Source of the DNA: Prostheceraeus crozeri
Lineage: Eukaryota; Platyhelminthes; Polycladida; Euryleptidae
Length of the DNA: 64,000 nucleotides
Assembly: GCA_907163375.1 (NCBI GenBank)
Contig: CAJQUW010000879.1
Location: forward strand, 308,431 to 372,430
Direction: 5' to 3'
The translations under genes and the position numbers were made by a program. The first letter of the stretch is position 1; the number at the start of each line of letters is the position of its first letter. Below the pieces are notes generated by a model that worked only from the letters and a program-made list of their open reading frames with translations, made no database searches and had not been told where the DNA came from. Shown here one piece after another: positions 34,472 to 47,305 of this stretch.

Positions 34472-34862
34472 ATGGCTCCTTTGAAAGAGAGTTACAGAAG
34501 GATTTTTTGTCAAATACCTACCTCCTTACCCCTTGTCAACATGACTATAATAGGTTTAGCTTTTATTTTAGGAATTATTTGTCACATTGTTATAACAAAA
34601 TTTTCTTACAAAGGCGCAGATGTTAAATTCCCGACAGGCTTGATTCTAAATAGACTTGAGTACTTGATGACGGTAAATTAAGGGGATTTTTCTTGCCTGA
34701 ACATTCTGCATATTTATTGCTCTGTCTCTGTGACAGCTCAAGTTTGCCAGATGACATTTATTATCTGAATAATGAATAACTGGATAATGAAATATTTCCC
34801 TTTTTCAGGAAAATGTAGGCATAGTACATACTTCACAAAGTAGCTCAGTGTCGATCAAATAG
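34472..34862 (+). CDS. Candidate two-exon gene for a small membrane protein
   Basis: Exon 1 (34472-34672) starts with ATG after an in-frame upstream TAA and encodes 67 residues: MAPLKESYRRIFCQIP, one hydrophobic segment (about residues 20-43, LVNMTIIGLAFILGIICHIV) and a polar tail ending NRLEYLMT. A donor ACG|GTAAAT is followed after 136 bp by a textbook acceptor (TATTTCCCTTTTTCAG) in matching phase. Exon 2 (34809-34862) adds ENVGIVHTSQSSSVSIK and a stop. Total is 84 residues: a single-pass membrane protein, topology unknown. An alternative acceptor near 34735 would give a 5-residue tail. No homologue recognised; it could also be part of a larger gene. RNA evidence is needed to accept it. Confidence 0.4.
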
Positions 34863-34869
34863 ATTCGTG

Positions 34870-36820
34870 TTGTCTTACTTTGCATGTTTGAAACAAACTC
34901 TGTTGTGAGATAGGAAAAATGTCGAGATTTTATTTCGTTAGTTTCTTAGCTTCGCATTAAAGTTGAAATCAGCGATCGTTGAATAATGAACGAGAGTTCG
35001 TTTTCATGCGCTACGATAAACGATTTCGATAAAAGAAATTGTAGACCGATTAGAAGGTAGCCGTGGCATCGATCGTTGAATTTATCGACATTCACAGAAA
35101 GGGAAGCATTTAGTAGGCTGACAATCATTAGTAGAACGCTATTGAGGGCGTTTATAATCCGATTATTCGATGAAATACGTGATATTTGATTTAAACCAAC
35201 ATTACTTTTCATTATTTGACAAAATATAAGCCAAACTGCTATTATTTTTGTACATAATTTTCAAGCAAATTTCAACAGTTAATAGGGCCATCTAAAGCAA
35301 AAGCCAACATTGCAAAGAAACAAAATTATAAGATCAAAGCTCAAAATATTAGCATCTGATATTCGAACTATTCACCTCTGTTTTTAATGATCACAACTTA
35401 CCGTGGTCTTGAATTGATGGAATAGGTGTCTCTATGATGTTAATATTGAATCGAATTCAGATTTGCATACTTTTGGCATCTAATATCTGATCACTGTCAC
35501 TGTGTTAACATGTGTTGTTGATGCGCGTGTGAAAGTGCCATACTGCTCCCTACCACACTTGTGTTGTAAATATGTATTTGTAATCAATTACATTTTTTGA
35601 TGAGTAATTTGTAATTGTAATCAATTACATTTTTAGCCATGTAATTGAGAAGTAATTGCAATTACATGTACTATGCAGTCAGCACAGCTTAATATTCATT
35701 CCGCACGTAGCTTAAATTACTTGTCTACCAAGACGCGCAGTTTCCGTCTGTTGAATTGACTCTCTTCGTCGATAAAGTGTAGATATGCCTAGATGTGTAC
35801 CGGTGTACAAAGACTGGTATTTTTCTAAAAGAAATTTATGACGAAGAATATTTCCAAAATCTAAATTAAGTGCCGGTGTTATGACATTCCTTCCCTTTAA
35901 CATTTATTGCTGAACTGAAAATGTAAATCAGAAAACTGCTCCCCTCGCAAAAGGAGAGGCAAATAAATTCTTCTAGAAGCCAATGTTAAAATCTTGAAAT
36001 CAATTTAAATCTTTTAAGTGATGCAATTGCAAGTAACGTAAAGTGTCCTAGAAGCCACATGTCTCGATATCCCAATCCTGTATCTTTAGTTTGAATCGCA
36101 TGTAAGGTGAAGCAACTTGGGGAGAATAAAAGTTGGTAATTCAATATTATTCCTACAAGCGTCGTCTGGTTTTCTGAGAAGCAATTGTAATTAAGCTAAG
36201 AAAATCCGCATGGAAAAAGAAGTGGGTGGGATTGGGAAACGCATAGTGTAATGTTGACAATGATCTAAAGCAATTGCAAAGTTAGATTTGCAATTAGCAA
36301 GTTAGTGAAATTTCGACGGGCATTATTTTATCTACATTGTGCATGCAAAATGCAGCATTTGTTAATTATTGCAGGTGCACTAACTTAGGCGATTTGCCAA
36401 TTCGTCTTTAGAAAGATTTCTTCATGTTCTTGATATGCAGGTTTTAGGTAAATCTGAATTCGATGTCAACATCGCAGAACGAGATATACCCCCGGCATAT
36501 CTATTTAAGACTGCAGGGAGCTACAATCATCAAAAGACTAAAGCCTGAACTATCGAAAAATGAATGGTTCGAATGTAAATGCTAATATTTTGGCTTAGCG
36601 GCACGAGCATGTGTTTACTTTCCATTGTTAGTGTTGCTTCAGAAGACCGTATTAGCGGTTAGAGTTTGCCTCAAAAATGGTGACATAAACATTGGCAGTT
36701 TGGTTTATATCTTGTTATCTAATTTAAAACCAACAAAAATGATACCTAAAACCAATTAAAACGACAGGCATAATAGTTGCCCGAATTCTCAATGAGTCCG
36801 ATGCTTTTCATATACTATAA
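34870..36820. other. Intergenic with TGTAATTG-rich repeat end
   Basis: At 35570-35675 there are repeated GTAATCAATTAC/GTAATTG motifs typical of hAT subterminal regions, but no paired end was identified. An 88-codon minus-strand frame (34946-35212) was not recognised. Confidence 0.4.
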
Positions 36821-36822
36821 AG

Positions 36823-37766
36823 CAGGGATCGGCTATCTTAATCACCCCGCGTGCCATTGGATCAAGTTTAACTTCTTGTGGGCCGCAACCCTAGAAGTCG
36901 TCAGCCATTACAAAACCAATCCTCACTGTGACTTGAAAACAAATCACAAACCGAAAGAAACTAACAAAGAAAGCAAAGAAACTTACGCTTTCCAATTTCG
37001 TTAATGGACAAATCATAAAAAGAACTTGTAGTTATAATTTATTATGAATATGGATTACATTCTATAGAGAAATGATATGCACAACAAAATATTAGGCTGC
37101 GGATGGCTGAATGTTCTACCAATTTTCACCTTTTCTACCATGAAAAGCCCCCAACTTGAAAATGAAAGATTATGTGCATCTGAGTGTGTCCGTAGCAAGA
37201 TGATGTACAAGAGGAGATGTTGGCCGCGAAGGGCTATCAGATCAAGAAGATGGAAAGAACAGAAAAAGCAGTGATTAAAAGAAAGTGTGATGTTTTACTG
37301 ATCGATAGACACAGGAATGAAGGCCTACGGAAGAAGGTGAATCGAGATTGCATTTCCGAGCTGTTCTGCGGAGCGAAGAAAGCTACAGCGATCTAGCCAT
37401 ATTATGAGAAGAGACGAATGTGACTCGATGAAAAGAAATCATTTCAGCTTGATGTCATAGGCAGGAGAACAAGGAAAACATGATCAGATGTCATATCCGA
37501 TATTCTTCGAGCACCTGACCTAAATTCAGCAATGATCTACGATCAGCAGAAATGGAGGCGCGCTATCCAAAAGCAACAACCATCTGATCCCGTTTAACAC
37601 GGAAGAGGACTGAAAACGGAGAAATATAAAGAAAGCCACCTACACTGTACTGCAGACTTCGTGAGTCGCAGTTGGGTAAGCAATTTTGAAATAGAATCGT
37701 GGGACGCACCAGAAGGGTTCGCGGGCCGCATCTGGCCAGCGGGCTGCAGTTTGCCGACCCCTACTG
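36823..37766. mobile_element. hAT-like element enclosing a LINE relic
   Basis: The left end CAGGGATCGGC and right end GCCGACCCCTACTG are inverted. The inner flanks carry the GGCCGCAxxx / GCGGGCCGC sequence seen in hAT elements with CAGGGGTCGGCAAAC ends. The flanks are CTATAAAG and TAAAGCCT, sharing TAAAG but not a clean 8-bp duplication. No hAT transposase was found; the interior holds a LINE reverse-transcriptase tail at 37214-37597. Confidence 0.6.
37214..37597 (+). pseudogene. LINE reverse-transcriptase C-terminal relic
   Basis: Reading from 37214 gives KGYQIKKMERTEKAVIKRK, then NRDCISELFCGAKKATAI and a stop. Shifting frame gives HIMRRDECDS. Shifting again gives LDVIGRRTRKT, a TGA in place of Trp, then SDVISDILRAPDLNS and DQQKWRRAIQK before a stop at 37595-37597. 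This is the connection region after the RT palm of non-LTR elements whose tails read GRRxRGRPxxTW ... DRxxWRxxI. At least two frameshifts and two stops. The upstream palm is missing. Confidence 0.65.
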
Positions 37767-37769
37767 TAA

Positions 37770-40550
37770 AGCCTCTGATATGCCGCCAACCTGATATATG
37801 GTTCGAAAAAAAGACCGGCTTCTTCTAATATACCCCCACCTATGAATAGAACGTCATTTTTACAATACATACGAGCCGCATATTACTTCAGGAGTATAAT
37901 ATTACCTAATTAAAATCATAAACAACATTCTCCCAAAGTATTACGTGTATACATTTGTAGTTTCACTTTATGCACTACTTGTTATGCGCTTTTTTAGAAT
38001 GCGTGTGCCGTGTACTTTATATACTCCTATACATGCTGTGTTGTAGGAAACCTAAAAAGAAATTTGACTGAATTTGTGGCCGACATTTAATTTGCTAATG
38101 TAAGAATCGCTTATTCGATATTTATACGCATTGAAAAGTGACTTTTGTGCTATGTTGTGTACACCTGCTTTACTTCTCCATTGTTTGCATTAACACTACG
38201 ATAAGCAATATCATTAATGCAATACTATTTACTTTCGCGATCTAATGTGTAGATCTAGTTTACGAAGCAATAACTTTTGTCGAAATTTGTAGTTAGTGGG
38301 TCGCGATAAGAAAATGGTATATTCGAAAACTTTATTCATAGAATTTTAACCTTAACTTTTGATAGCTATTGCTTAATTAAGTATGCGTAGGCCTTGCCGT
38401 AATATGTGACTATCACAGATGCTTTTCAGACGTGCCGATATCTAATTTTATAGTAGGGAGGCATTTTTCAAAATAAAAGCTTGACTAAAAAAGAATATCA
38501 TGAAATTAATTAAATTTCTTTTGACAAGGTGATAATCGAAAAATAGACTGCCAACTGTCCAAAGAACGCAACCTCTAATAAACCGCCATATGAGCGGAGG
38601 GATTGAAAAGCAGTGGCCGTCTATTAGGGTTTTGCGGCATGGTTTACAGCAAGTTTATAATAAAGCTGCAAGCTGTAGTATCTTGAGCACTCACTCAATT
38701 ATTTTTGAATACCACAACCTGTTTTCGAAGCACAAGCTTGCTTCTTAATTCATTTTGTAGTAGCATGATGTCTGAATCACAGTTAACCTGGAGTGGATTT
38801 GCAGATAATTATTAAGTGAGTCATAATTTTTTAGTTATTCTTTGTAAAAAAGTAAATAAAACATGATAATTATAAGACCATTTCATCTACCATAAATCTT
38901 ACTATTGAACTTTTTTATTGTCCACTGATATTATGAGATTTGCAATCAGCAAGTTAGTTAAATTTGTCATTTAAAATCGGTTTATCCACACCACTGGTAA
39001 ATCGCCTACGTTAGTACGCTTGCGATAACACTGACAAACAAAGATTTTGTACATCTGTGCTTTTCTACTGTTTTATATAATTCGAATGTCCTCATCTCGA
39101 AGATAGCGTCCATTTTTTCATTCCACCGTTACTTAAGCAAACTTATGAGGTTTAAGATAGTTTTAAAAAACACACACATCACTACTCATTATGTGCTATA
39201 TTTAAGCCTTAATTAGATAGTCACTAATCTCTTTTGTTAGAATTTATGGTATACTGCCTGAAGGAGCATTTCAATATCCGTTACCTGCACACATTTAGCA
39301 TACTTTGTCCATAGGCTTATATTGAAATTTATTGAATTTATTGGAATAGTTCGATATTGATGTCATGCACTGTCTTCTTGAATCAGATGACGCTTGTATC
39401 ATGATGAGATCAAGAGTTGTAGGAAAAAAGGATGCATTATTTCGAAATGTTTCATCTCAGACTGGTGTCTGTACAGTGACAGCTTGATATCCAGTTTAAC
39501 AGCTGTGCTTCTGAAAAACATTACTGTCTGTACCTGTAATACCAGGTTCATATTCAACAGACAAGCTTATGAAAAATGAACTTCTGTCACAGTCAAAACA
39601 ATCTTGGACTTTTTTCACTTCAGTTTGTATCAGTGGAATGTATGTATGTGTGTGTGCAGACTTTCAAATGCTGCCGATTATAATGGGTCAAAAATGGATT
39701 TACCACATATCCTTGTATGTTGTCTATGTGAGACAGTCGCAGGCGATCATAAAAATACTCAGCTCAGTAATCTTCCTTTCGGAGAACAAAACGTGGAAAA
39801 CAACCCATTGATAAACCAAGCACCTAAAGTGATTTTTCAGCTTTCATTAATTAAACTCGGGCTAGAAAAGTATTTAGTCAAATAATTGAATCCAGATATT
39901 CGGACTTGATTCGTCGCATATTTCCTAGCTTGTCTGATGTTGCATAGTCAACTGAACTAGAAAATTCAATGAAATTTAAAGCATCACATATATATCATTT
40001 CAATGTTCTATTTATGGATCTTTTGAAAATTTTAAAAACAGCCATTATGGGAACTTGATTGACAACCTGTTGTGATGCTTTGCGAACGGTTGTGTGCAGG
40101 AACTTGAAAGGAATGGATTATTAAAACAAGTACTGGTGGTCATCACAGCACTTCTAAGGATTTCACCAGCTTTCACGTTCGTTCCCAACATCTCTTGACG
40201 CTGCTGTCATTACCTATCCCAGAAAGACCTGTCGTCGATAACTGATGTGATGATACTTTGATATTTTTGAAATTAAATTATAGTACACCTTACGAAGTCG
40301 AGTGAAAGTCGTTTCTACCATATTTATTTATGAAACAGTTTCGATGAAAAACGACGTACTAACGAATTTGAGAGTGAATATACAATCACGAAACATTTGC
40401 TATTTTATCAGAACAATGCAAAAATGCATAAGTATTTATCAAATCAATTTCCCAGACAATTGCACTACGAGGAATGATGTTACATCAACTTTTCTGAGAA
40501 AAAATGTGCATAGAATCTGATAGATTCAACCCCGAAAAGACGCGAGCACG
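37770..40550. other. Intergenic, no gene recognised
   Basis: A+T-rich. Two overlapping frames at 39569-39885 (80 and 93 codons) have no recognised content or splice context. Nothing else stands out. Confidence 0.45.
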
Positions 40551-40552
40551 AG

Positions 40553-40680
40553 TTTTCTCGGATTTATGATGAAAGCGGTAATCCAACCGGACCCGACTTC
40601 AAAATTGTCCTATTCGAACCCGACTCGAACCCGTACTTTCGGGTAGGGGTTCGGGTCGGGTTTTGATCGCTTATCTTTAA
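40553..40680 (-). repeat. ACCCGACCC-type dispersed repeat, copy 2
   Basis: The reverse complement matches 3164-3262: AACCCGACCC, then GGACAATTTTGAAGTCGGGT, TTGGATTA and CATAAATCCGA. Two internal GGGTxGGGTTCGGGTCGGG blocks make it strongly strand-asymmetric. Confidence 0.55.
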
Positions 40681-40689
40681 TCAAGACAC

Positions 40690-43660
40690 ACAAGGAGACT
40701 TTCGTTTCTTTTTCTGACCACTCGGCACAAAGTCAATGTTCGCTACATATCTTTTGGGTATCACTGTATCTGAGACTGCTTCCACAATCCCTTGCAGGAC
40801 CTAACCGTTCCGGTGCGTATACCATTCTCCCTGCAGTGCACGACAACCAAACAGCAACCACACAATTGATAGGGTTCGCCCCGATTCCCCAATGTGTCAA
40901 ATTGCCCGGCACGAAACGCATAAATATCTGATGAGTTACACAATACTACGACCTATAGTTGAAATGATGAACGCATATGTAATCAAAAAATTATTATTGA
41001 AAAAATGCCGGTTGAAATTCTGTTATTTCTATTATAGCCCGCCATCAAGCAGAACACGTACTAAGAATGCAAGAAATCATAGAGTTTGCGAGGTGATTCT
41101 ATGTATCAATATATATAGAATATGTATCTATATATTCTATTTCGCTTTAGAACAATGTATGCAAATTAGAAAGTAATTAGGCTGTGTGTGGATGACCGCA
41201 ACTAGCAACAATATTTGTGAATTATTAGAACATTCTGAAGATATCTACATCCGATACTAGTTTATGATGACATTGTTCATACAGAAGTTATTTCTCTGCG
41301 GGAATCCATTTTATTGCTGAAAGAAAATTACTTCGTAAGCGCTTGATAATAACCGGAGTCCAATTTTATTATGAAAAGGTTATTGTATTTCCAAGTCGGT
41401 CTTATCAATAGGTTTTCCACAAAGAAAATGATACATCAACATGAAAGAAGTTAGTTCCCATCTTCCTATTTATTGCGTTTTTAAAGAGAAAATTATTGGA
41501 TAAAAAGTACATACAAAGAAGAACAAGAAATATAAAACACAGCAAAATTAGCAATGCCTTCAAACATCTTCTCGGCCGAAGTATAATTTTCACATACAAG
41601 ACGTTTTGTGGAAAATCGTCTTTAAACAATCAAATGCAACTGCTGGATAATATCTTCTCGCCTTTCTACTTCCTTTTGCTTGAACTGAACGACTATATTC
41701 CCAGTTCGTAAGCGGTGCACCATATGTACGAATTTTGTGCGCTTAGGACATCGGAAACGAAGAGAATTTTTGTGTTTATTCATCATTATTAGAACTGCAG
41801 GGTATGAAATCGTGTGTTCTGAGAAAATTTGATTCTTAGTAGTTTAATACGTGAGAACAACTGCGAATGAATGAATCTGTGAGTTTCGATTACAGCAAAC
41901 AAGCAAACAAACGCAATATTCCTGACAAACAGAAATTCTTTCTAGATAATAGTTTTGACATGTTTTGAAAACGAAAGTGTATTCACTTGGAACCAGTCAC
42001 GTAACTAAAGTACTTGCGCTAGTGAAGCACAGATTTCGCATTTTTAAAAAAATTTGATGTTATAAATGTTTTCATCAATTTTGCAATACCACCAAACTTT
42101 TCTTTACAAAATCAGCTTAAAATGAAATCCAATAGTCTGCCATTAATATCAAAATCGGCACAACACAATCCACCAGATTCAAAGTTAGACTTCAATGTAC
42201 CGCTTCAGCAGTTATTGTACGTTTAGAATTGGAGATGTAGAGATGGGTGCCAGTTTCGCATGAGGTTCTTAAGTGCTACCAGAAGACTACCATTCTTGGC
42301 CTTTAATTAATCTTCGTTCAAGGCGATTTTGGGTGTAGAAATTACACCCAGATTTTACACCCAACCGTGATCTGTTATGCGCTTAGAAAAGAAGTCCTCG
42401 AAAATCTCTTCTGATTACACATTCTATCAGTCCTGGCCTACCCAGACGGCCAGCGTCCACTGCGCCATCTGCCGCCTGGCCATCAGGGGAACAATGGATC
42501 GCAAGCTTGCATGTAGCTGCAGGACAATGTGTTTTCTTGCGACCAAGTCACGGATGATATCATATGAAATTATGAGATCGTTGCTTTCTAGGCTGCACAA
42601 GCCTACTTTGCTACCGAACGTAACAACGCTACTGCGATCAGCCTGCGACGAAGAATGCAAAAAATTAAAGAGTGTCTTGATTCGATCGTTAACTCAAAAA
42701 AATACTTGCATGCAACCTTTCGTATATTCTCAAAGTACATTGAGCCATACTATCAATTAGCTGAAAGATAAAATATGCTTGATGACAGCAAAATTTTTCT
42801 ACGTACAAAAATATGATACGTTATTAATGAAATCTCACAAAGTGAAAAATTGCACTGAATATTCTGACTGCAGAAGATGGACAAAATGTTGAACAAAGTA
42901 CTTTCAGTCGAGATACAGCTACGAAATCGAACATGGAGGCACCAATAGGATGAGACAGACATAACCACCTAGCGCTCTTGAAAGACATCAGCTACAGAAA
43001 TCAAAATTGAATTATGGTTGGATTGGTCGGGATAACCCTTCTAACGTTCCACTGTTGGACTTCTGGGTATGGAGCCAGATGCGAAATTGTGTTCAATATA
43101 CACCGTAACCAAAGCATCTGCATGAATTTAGACGAGGACTAACATTATTTATTGGACAACTTAAACAAAAGTTAAGTAAATAAAGGGTTAATTAATTATC
43201 GTGCTTAAAATCACTTTGTCATGCGCCGTGAGCTATGCATACGCTGTGATAAAAGTCATGGAACACGTTTATTGTTTTGAAATAAAGGTACTAAGTGGAC
43301 TTCGACTTTTGGCTCTTTAAATATTGTAAAACCAATGTAATGTTGCATAATAGCAACTTGTAAAAATCCGCAAGAAGATCGCGAAGACCCTGTATATTTC
43401 AATGAAAATCATTTATATTACAAAGGTAGTCAAATGCATGCAAATGGCATTTTGAAATTTTCCAAGATTATTATCGCTCTGAAAATGTGATAAGTCACAT
43501 GCCAGTGCCATAAATGATGCATGTTATTGATAAATTATGTCAGCATTTCGGCTTTATCTCAAAATGCCACAAAACCCACAAGATAAAATTTCGGGTGTCT
43601 ATCATGCGCGTATTTCAAGCCTGCATGCGCTACAAAATTGACATTTGCTAGATGCAAAAG
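40690..43660. other. Intergenic, no gene recognised
   Basis: Mostly A+T-rich. 42430-42660 is clearly G/C-richer, with a 127-codon plus frame and a 77-codon minus frame overlapping; neither was recognised. 42330-42365 has GGGTGTAGAAATTACACCC, a small perfect palindrome. Confidence 0.4.
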
Positions 43661-43817
43661 AAATTGAATACATAATAATAATAACAAACGTTTTTATTTC
43701 ATAATGAAAATCACGTTACAAGTCACAGGTTGCGAATAATTTCAAGTTACAGGTAAGTAGCATCAGTCACTAAAAATACACATGAGTTTACACCAAACAC
43801 GATCGAGTAGGCAGTGC

Positions 43818-45461
43818 TTATGCAGAGTTTGAAAGACTGATACAGCTGGGGATGAAAGAATCATGTCTACGTTTAGTCTTCATAAGTGGAACACAAAGTT
43901 TTCTAGAGAAAGGGAGCCGTTTGGGAAATAGTTCATGGAGAAAATGGGAAGGATATTCCATACGATGAAAAAGCTTAAGTGCCTGATTCTGCCGGCGCAT
44001 AGATAGCAAAGGTAAACATTCGTCCTTGCATATACTTTTCCACAAATAATGCGATGACACTGCCGTTGGATCTTTTCGATTTTTTCGCAGTTCTGCTTAC
44101 TAAGTCCTATGAAAATTGGATTACAATATTCAAGGATACTAACAATGAATGCCTGATATAAAGTAATCAAGTCGCGTTTTGCTAAAAACATTTTCAGTCG
44201 TCTGAGCACAAAAATATTCATATACGCTTTCTTACAAATACATGTATATGTCACATGTGCATCCCATGTCTTTGAGGGTTCATAAATAACATTAAGAATT
44301 TTTACAGATGGTTCTAAGGTATACGAACAGCTAATATAGACAGACTGTTTCCTGAAGGCAATAACTTTAGTTTTATCAGAATTCAAAAAGTAACCCATTC
44401 CTGGTACACCACTCACTGATATGTACAATTTCATCATTGATTATATGGTCAACACTCGCAGTCTTGTCTTTGGATAATGGGAGAACAGTCATGACATCAT
44501 CGGCATATTTAATAATCTTGGCAAATGAAGCATGAGGCAACAATGAGCTGACGTGAAGGCAGAAAATATACGGGGATAACACGGAGCCTTATGGGACGTT
44601 CGATGTAATCCTTTTAGTCGAGCTTACACAACCATTATCAAGGCGGACACATTGGGTACGATTCTGTAAAAAGTTTGCGCACCATGCGATGAAACGGGGT
44701 GGGAGATTTGACCGTTGGAGCGACTTGAGAAGGGATTCGTGGTGTAAAGAATTGAAGGCTTTCCTCATGTCAAACGACATAAGTAAAACAGCCGAAGTAT
44801 CGTCCGATTCTAGCTGCTGTGTGATGAATTCTTGCAAAAATACATGTGCATGAACAGTGGAGCAATTTGGTCGAAAGCCAAATTGAGTTTTCCCATACGA
44901 TTCCACCAAAACATCTTTAATGCTGACTAGCACACATCGCTCGAGGATCCTAGAAAATGTCGGCAGAACAGAAATAGGTGTTAAGTCGAGGCGTAGGTTA
45001 AGCGATCCTGTTCTTCTTTTAGGCACAGGGGTTATGTTGGCATGCTTCCATCGCGCAGGTATGGTACATGATTCTATGGATAAGGCAATGAGGTGGGTAA
45101 GTGGGCCTGCAAGGCAGTCACTTGCACAACGCAATAATCTAGGCGGCAAATTATCACTACCTGTAGCTTTACAGTCTTTAAGGCATTCAAGGAAATGGCG
45201 GACTGTTTAGATTGAAACATCAGGTGACCAAACTGTAGAAGACTCAGGCAAAGATCTCTCACGAATTTCCGATGAGATACAGTCCCAGTTTGGTGCGGCC
45301 GACCATGACTCAGAGAAAGCCCCGCTCATTGCATCAGCAGCATCTTCATACGAAGGGTAAGATCGAATCAGCGAACTCAACGACGAAGTTTTCCTGCTAC
45401 TCAGATAGTTGCTGGCGATTTTCCATAAACCTCCTTTCTTTTTTTTGTTTGATAAGCCCAT
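43818..45461 (-). pseudogene. LINE reverse transcriptase and C-terminal tail
   Basis: One minus-strand frame runs from about 45461 to 44376 with two in-frame stops: a TAA near 45207 and a TAA at 44586-44588 that replaces the Gln of the VPQGS motif. RT landmarks are KATGSDNLPPRLLR, RWKHANITPVPK, SFDMRKAFNSLHH (motif A), SNVP-stop-GSVLSPYIF (motif B) and IKYADDVMTVLP (YADD catalytic box). A one-base expansion in a T-run near 44385 shifts to SDKTKVIAFRKQ. The tail LEYCNPIFIGLSKQ follows, then a last shift near 44040 leads to LPFSRKLCVPLMKTKRR and a stop at 43818. The enzyme is dead. Confidence 0.9.
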
Positions 45462-46440
45462 TTCCTTTTCGACTTCTCAATCTCCTCCTTGACTTTAGAT
45501 TTGAAATGGTCATACAAACCATAATCACCTACCCTGAAAGCTTGGTATCTCGTATTTATTAGATCCTTTATCACAGGAGAGATCCAGGGCTTGTCACGTT
45601 CACTGAAGGGAATTAGTGAAAAAGGAATGGAATTCAGCGAATCATAAATAACTGAGTAAAACCAGTCACACTTTTCATCAATAGAAAGGTCAGAACGGTA
45701 GAAAGTCTGGCAAGGATACGATTCTATTACATTGCAAAATTTCACGATATTGCTCGACCGAAAATCATAGACTTTCCTGAGAGTAGTATTCGAGGAAATT
45801 CCGTCCTTTGTCTGAATGTAAACAGATCTATGATCAGAATAACCAATTCCGGGACCAACTTGAACATCATGATACAATGGAATGAGAAACTTATCCATGA
45901 GAATTTGGTCAAGGATTGCATCTCCACGAGTAGGCTCGCTCACTGTTCCATCCAAATCAAATAGTTGCTGTAAGTTAGTAGACGGAAATCTATTCAAATC
46001 ACCTGCAATGACAACTTTTGCTTCATTGGTATCTAAGAACAATTCGATATTACTTGTCAAATAATTATGTAATTCATTATATTGAAGATAGATTGGGAGG
46101 AATGTAGATCGATATCAACAAAATTTTCTGATGTGAAAGATATAACCAGACATCCTCAACGGAAAATGAACAGGATGATTCAGTTTGAAAAACCTGGCAC
46201 GAAATTGAGTTAATTACGTAGGTAATAACGCCTCCTCCTTTACGTCCGTCGCAACGATCATTTCTGAAGGGTGAGTGAAATCCAGGTAACGAAATACAGT
46301 CATTCGAAATCAAAGGAGATAACCAAGACTCACATACAATCAAAAGGACAAACTTAGGGACATTTTAAAGATAGTCACCCAGGTCCAGTGATGTAGATGC
46401 AGCATGAAGACACTTGCTGATAAAATTGAAGTTGTAAGAA
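45435..46440 (-). pseudogene. LINE endonuclease domain
   Basis: The minus strand reads VCESWLSPLISND, the [ET]SWL block of the apurinic-type endonuclease, then RKGGGVITYVINS, KILLISIYIPP, VVIAGDLNRFPSTNL (GDLN block), DAILDQILMDK and GIGYSDHRSVYIQ (SDH block). These match the catalytic Glu, Asp and His regions of LINE endonucleases. A stop lies upstream of VPKFVLLIVCESW, and a frameshift near 46070 separates the first third from the rest. The linker ERDKPWISPVIKDLINTRYQ leads toward RT, with another frameshift near 45440 in an A-run. Confidence 0.85.
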
Positions 46441-46459
46441 ATTTTTTTTATATACAGAG

Positions 46460-46905
46460 CGGTGGCCATATAGGTAGATACAATTCAAACTTACTTTCTG
46501 TACACACAGGAATTATCAAAAGTTGATTGAATTGAGTCAATTGGCACACATGATTTTGCTTCCATTTGCTTCAATAGTTGATTATACGATCATATGGAGC
46601 TATTATACGTATAGACCATTATATTACATATCATGGAGCTTGAATACACACGTAATCAAATGTAATCAAATTTAACAATCTCCACATCCAAGAATGTAGC
46701 TACATTTACTTCATAGGTTTACTCACTGCTCAGCTCTCTACATACTGATTGAAATTAGGCTACTATGTGACTTGTAAAGCAATACGTTGAAGTGAATCAA
46801 ATTTGAAAATTCAGCATCAAGAATTATTCTATTCAAATGGTGATTAAATTTTTAATTAATATTGATTAATTGTTTGGCCCAATTTAATTGCCACTGGAGC
46901 CCTGG
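46460..46905. repeat. Fragment related to the 22.9-kb A+T-rich element
   Basis: AAATTCAGCATCAAGAATTA (about 46807) and the following TTCTATTCAAATGGTGAT match 23548 onward. The segment ends in AATTGTTTGGCCCAATTTAA, then TTGCCACTGGAGCCCTG; the last bases look like a hAT right end. No left end was found. Confidence 0.35.
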
Positions 46906-47305
46906 TCAGTTTTCGTCACCTACAATTGGACCTTCTTGTTACGCATGTGAGTATTTTCTTCTATTTAAGCGCATGTCAAATTTCATTGACAGCAAATCAT
47001 TGATTTTATCTTAGTGACATTAGCTTCATAACTCCTCATGAGCTCCATTAAGGATAGCTTGTTTAAAGTGGTCATAACCCAGTTTCCCGATTATCGGCGG
47101 ATTGGCAGATATCCTATCCGCCATGTCGGAAATGAATATCACTCTCATGTCAATGCAACTATCCCAGATTTACACACGTTCTTGTAAACAGGACATCATA
47201 AATTTACATGAAGCATCTTGGCAACCGAATTATCATTTCAGACCTCAACTGACATACTCGTTATACTCGTCAAGAGTGGTGTGAATTGCCAATACAACGA
47301 CAGAA

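Larger units (their letters stand above)
43665..46455 (-). mobile_element. CR1/jockey-like LINE, nearly full protein, inactive
   Basis: About 2.8 kb on the minus strand carries endonuclease, linker, reverse transcriptase and C-terminal tail in order. It ends at its 3' side (low coordinates) in AATAAAAACG plus TTTGTTATTATTATTATG, a short ATT microsatellite tail as used by CR1/L2-type LINEs. Its 5' end is truncated near 46455. Target duplication was not found. It differs in sequence and tail from the LINE at 11.7 kb, so it is a separate family. Confidence 0.85.

Noticed and set aside
42377..42760. 127-codon plus frame overlapping a 77-codon minus frame in a G/C-richer patch
   Set aside because: Neither translation was recognised and the two frames cannot both be coding; kept only as a composition note.
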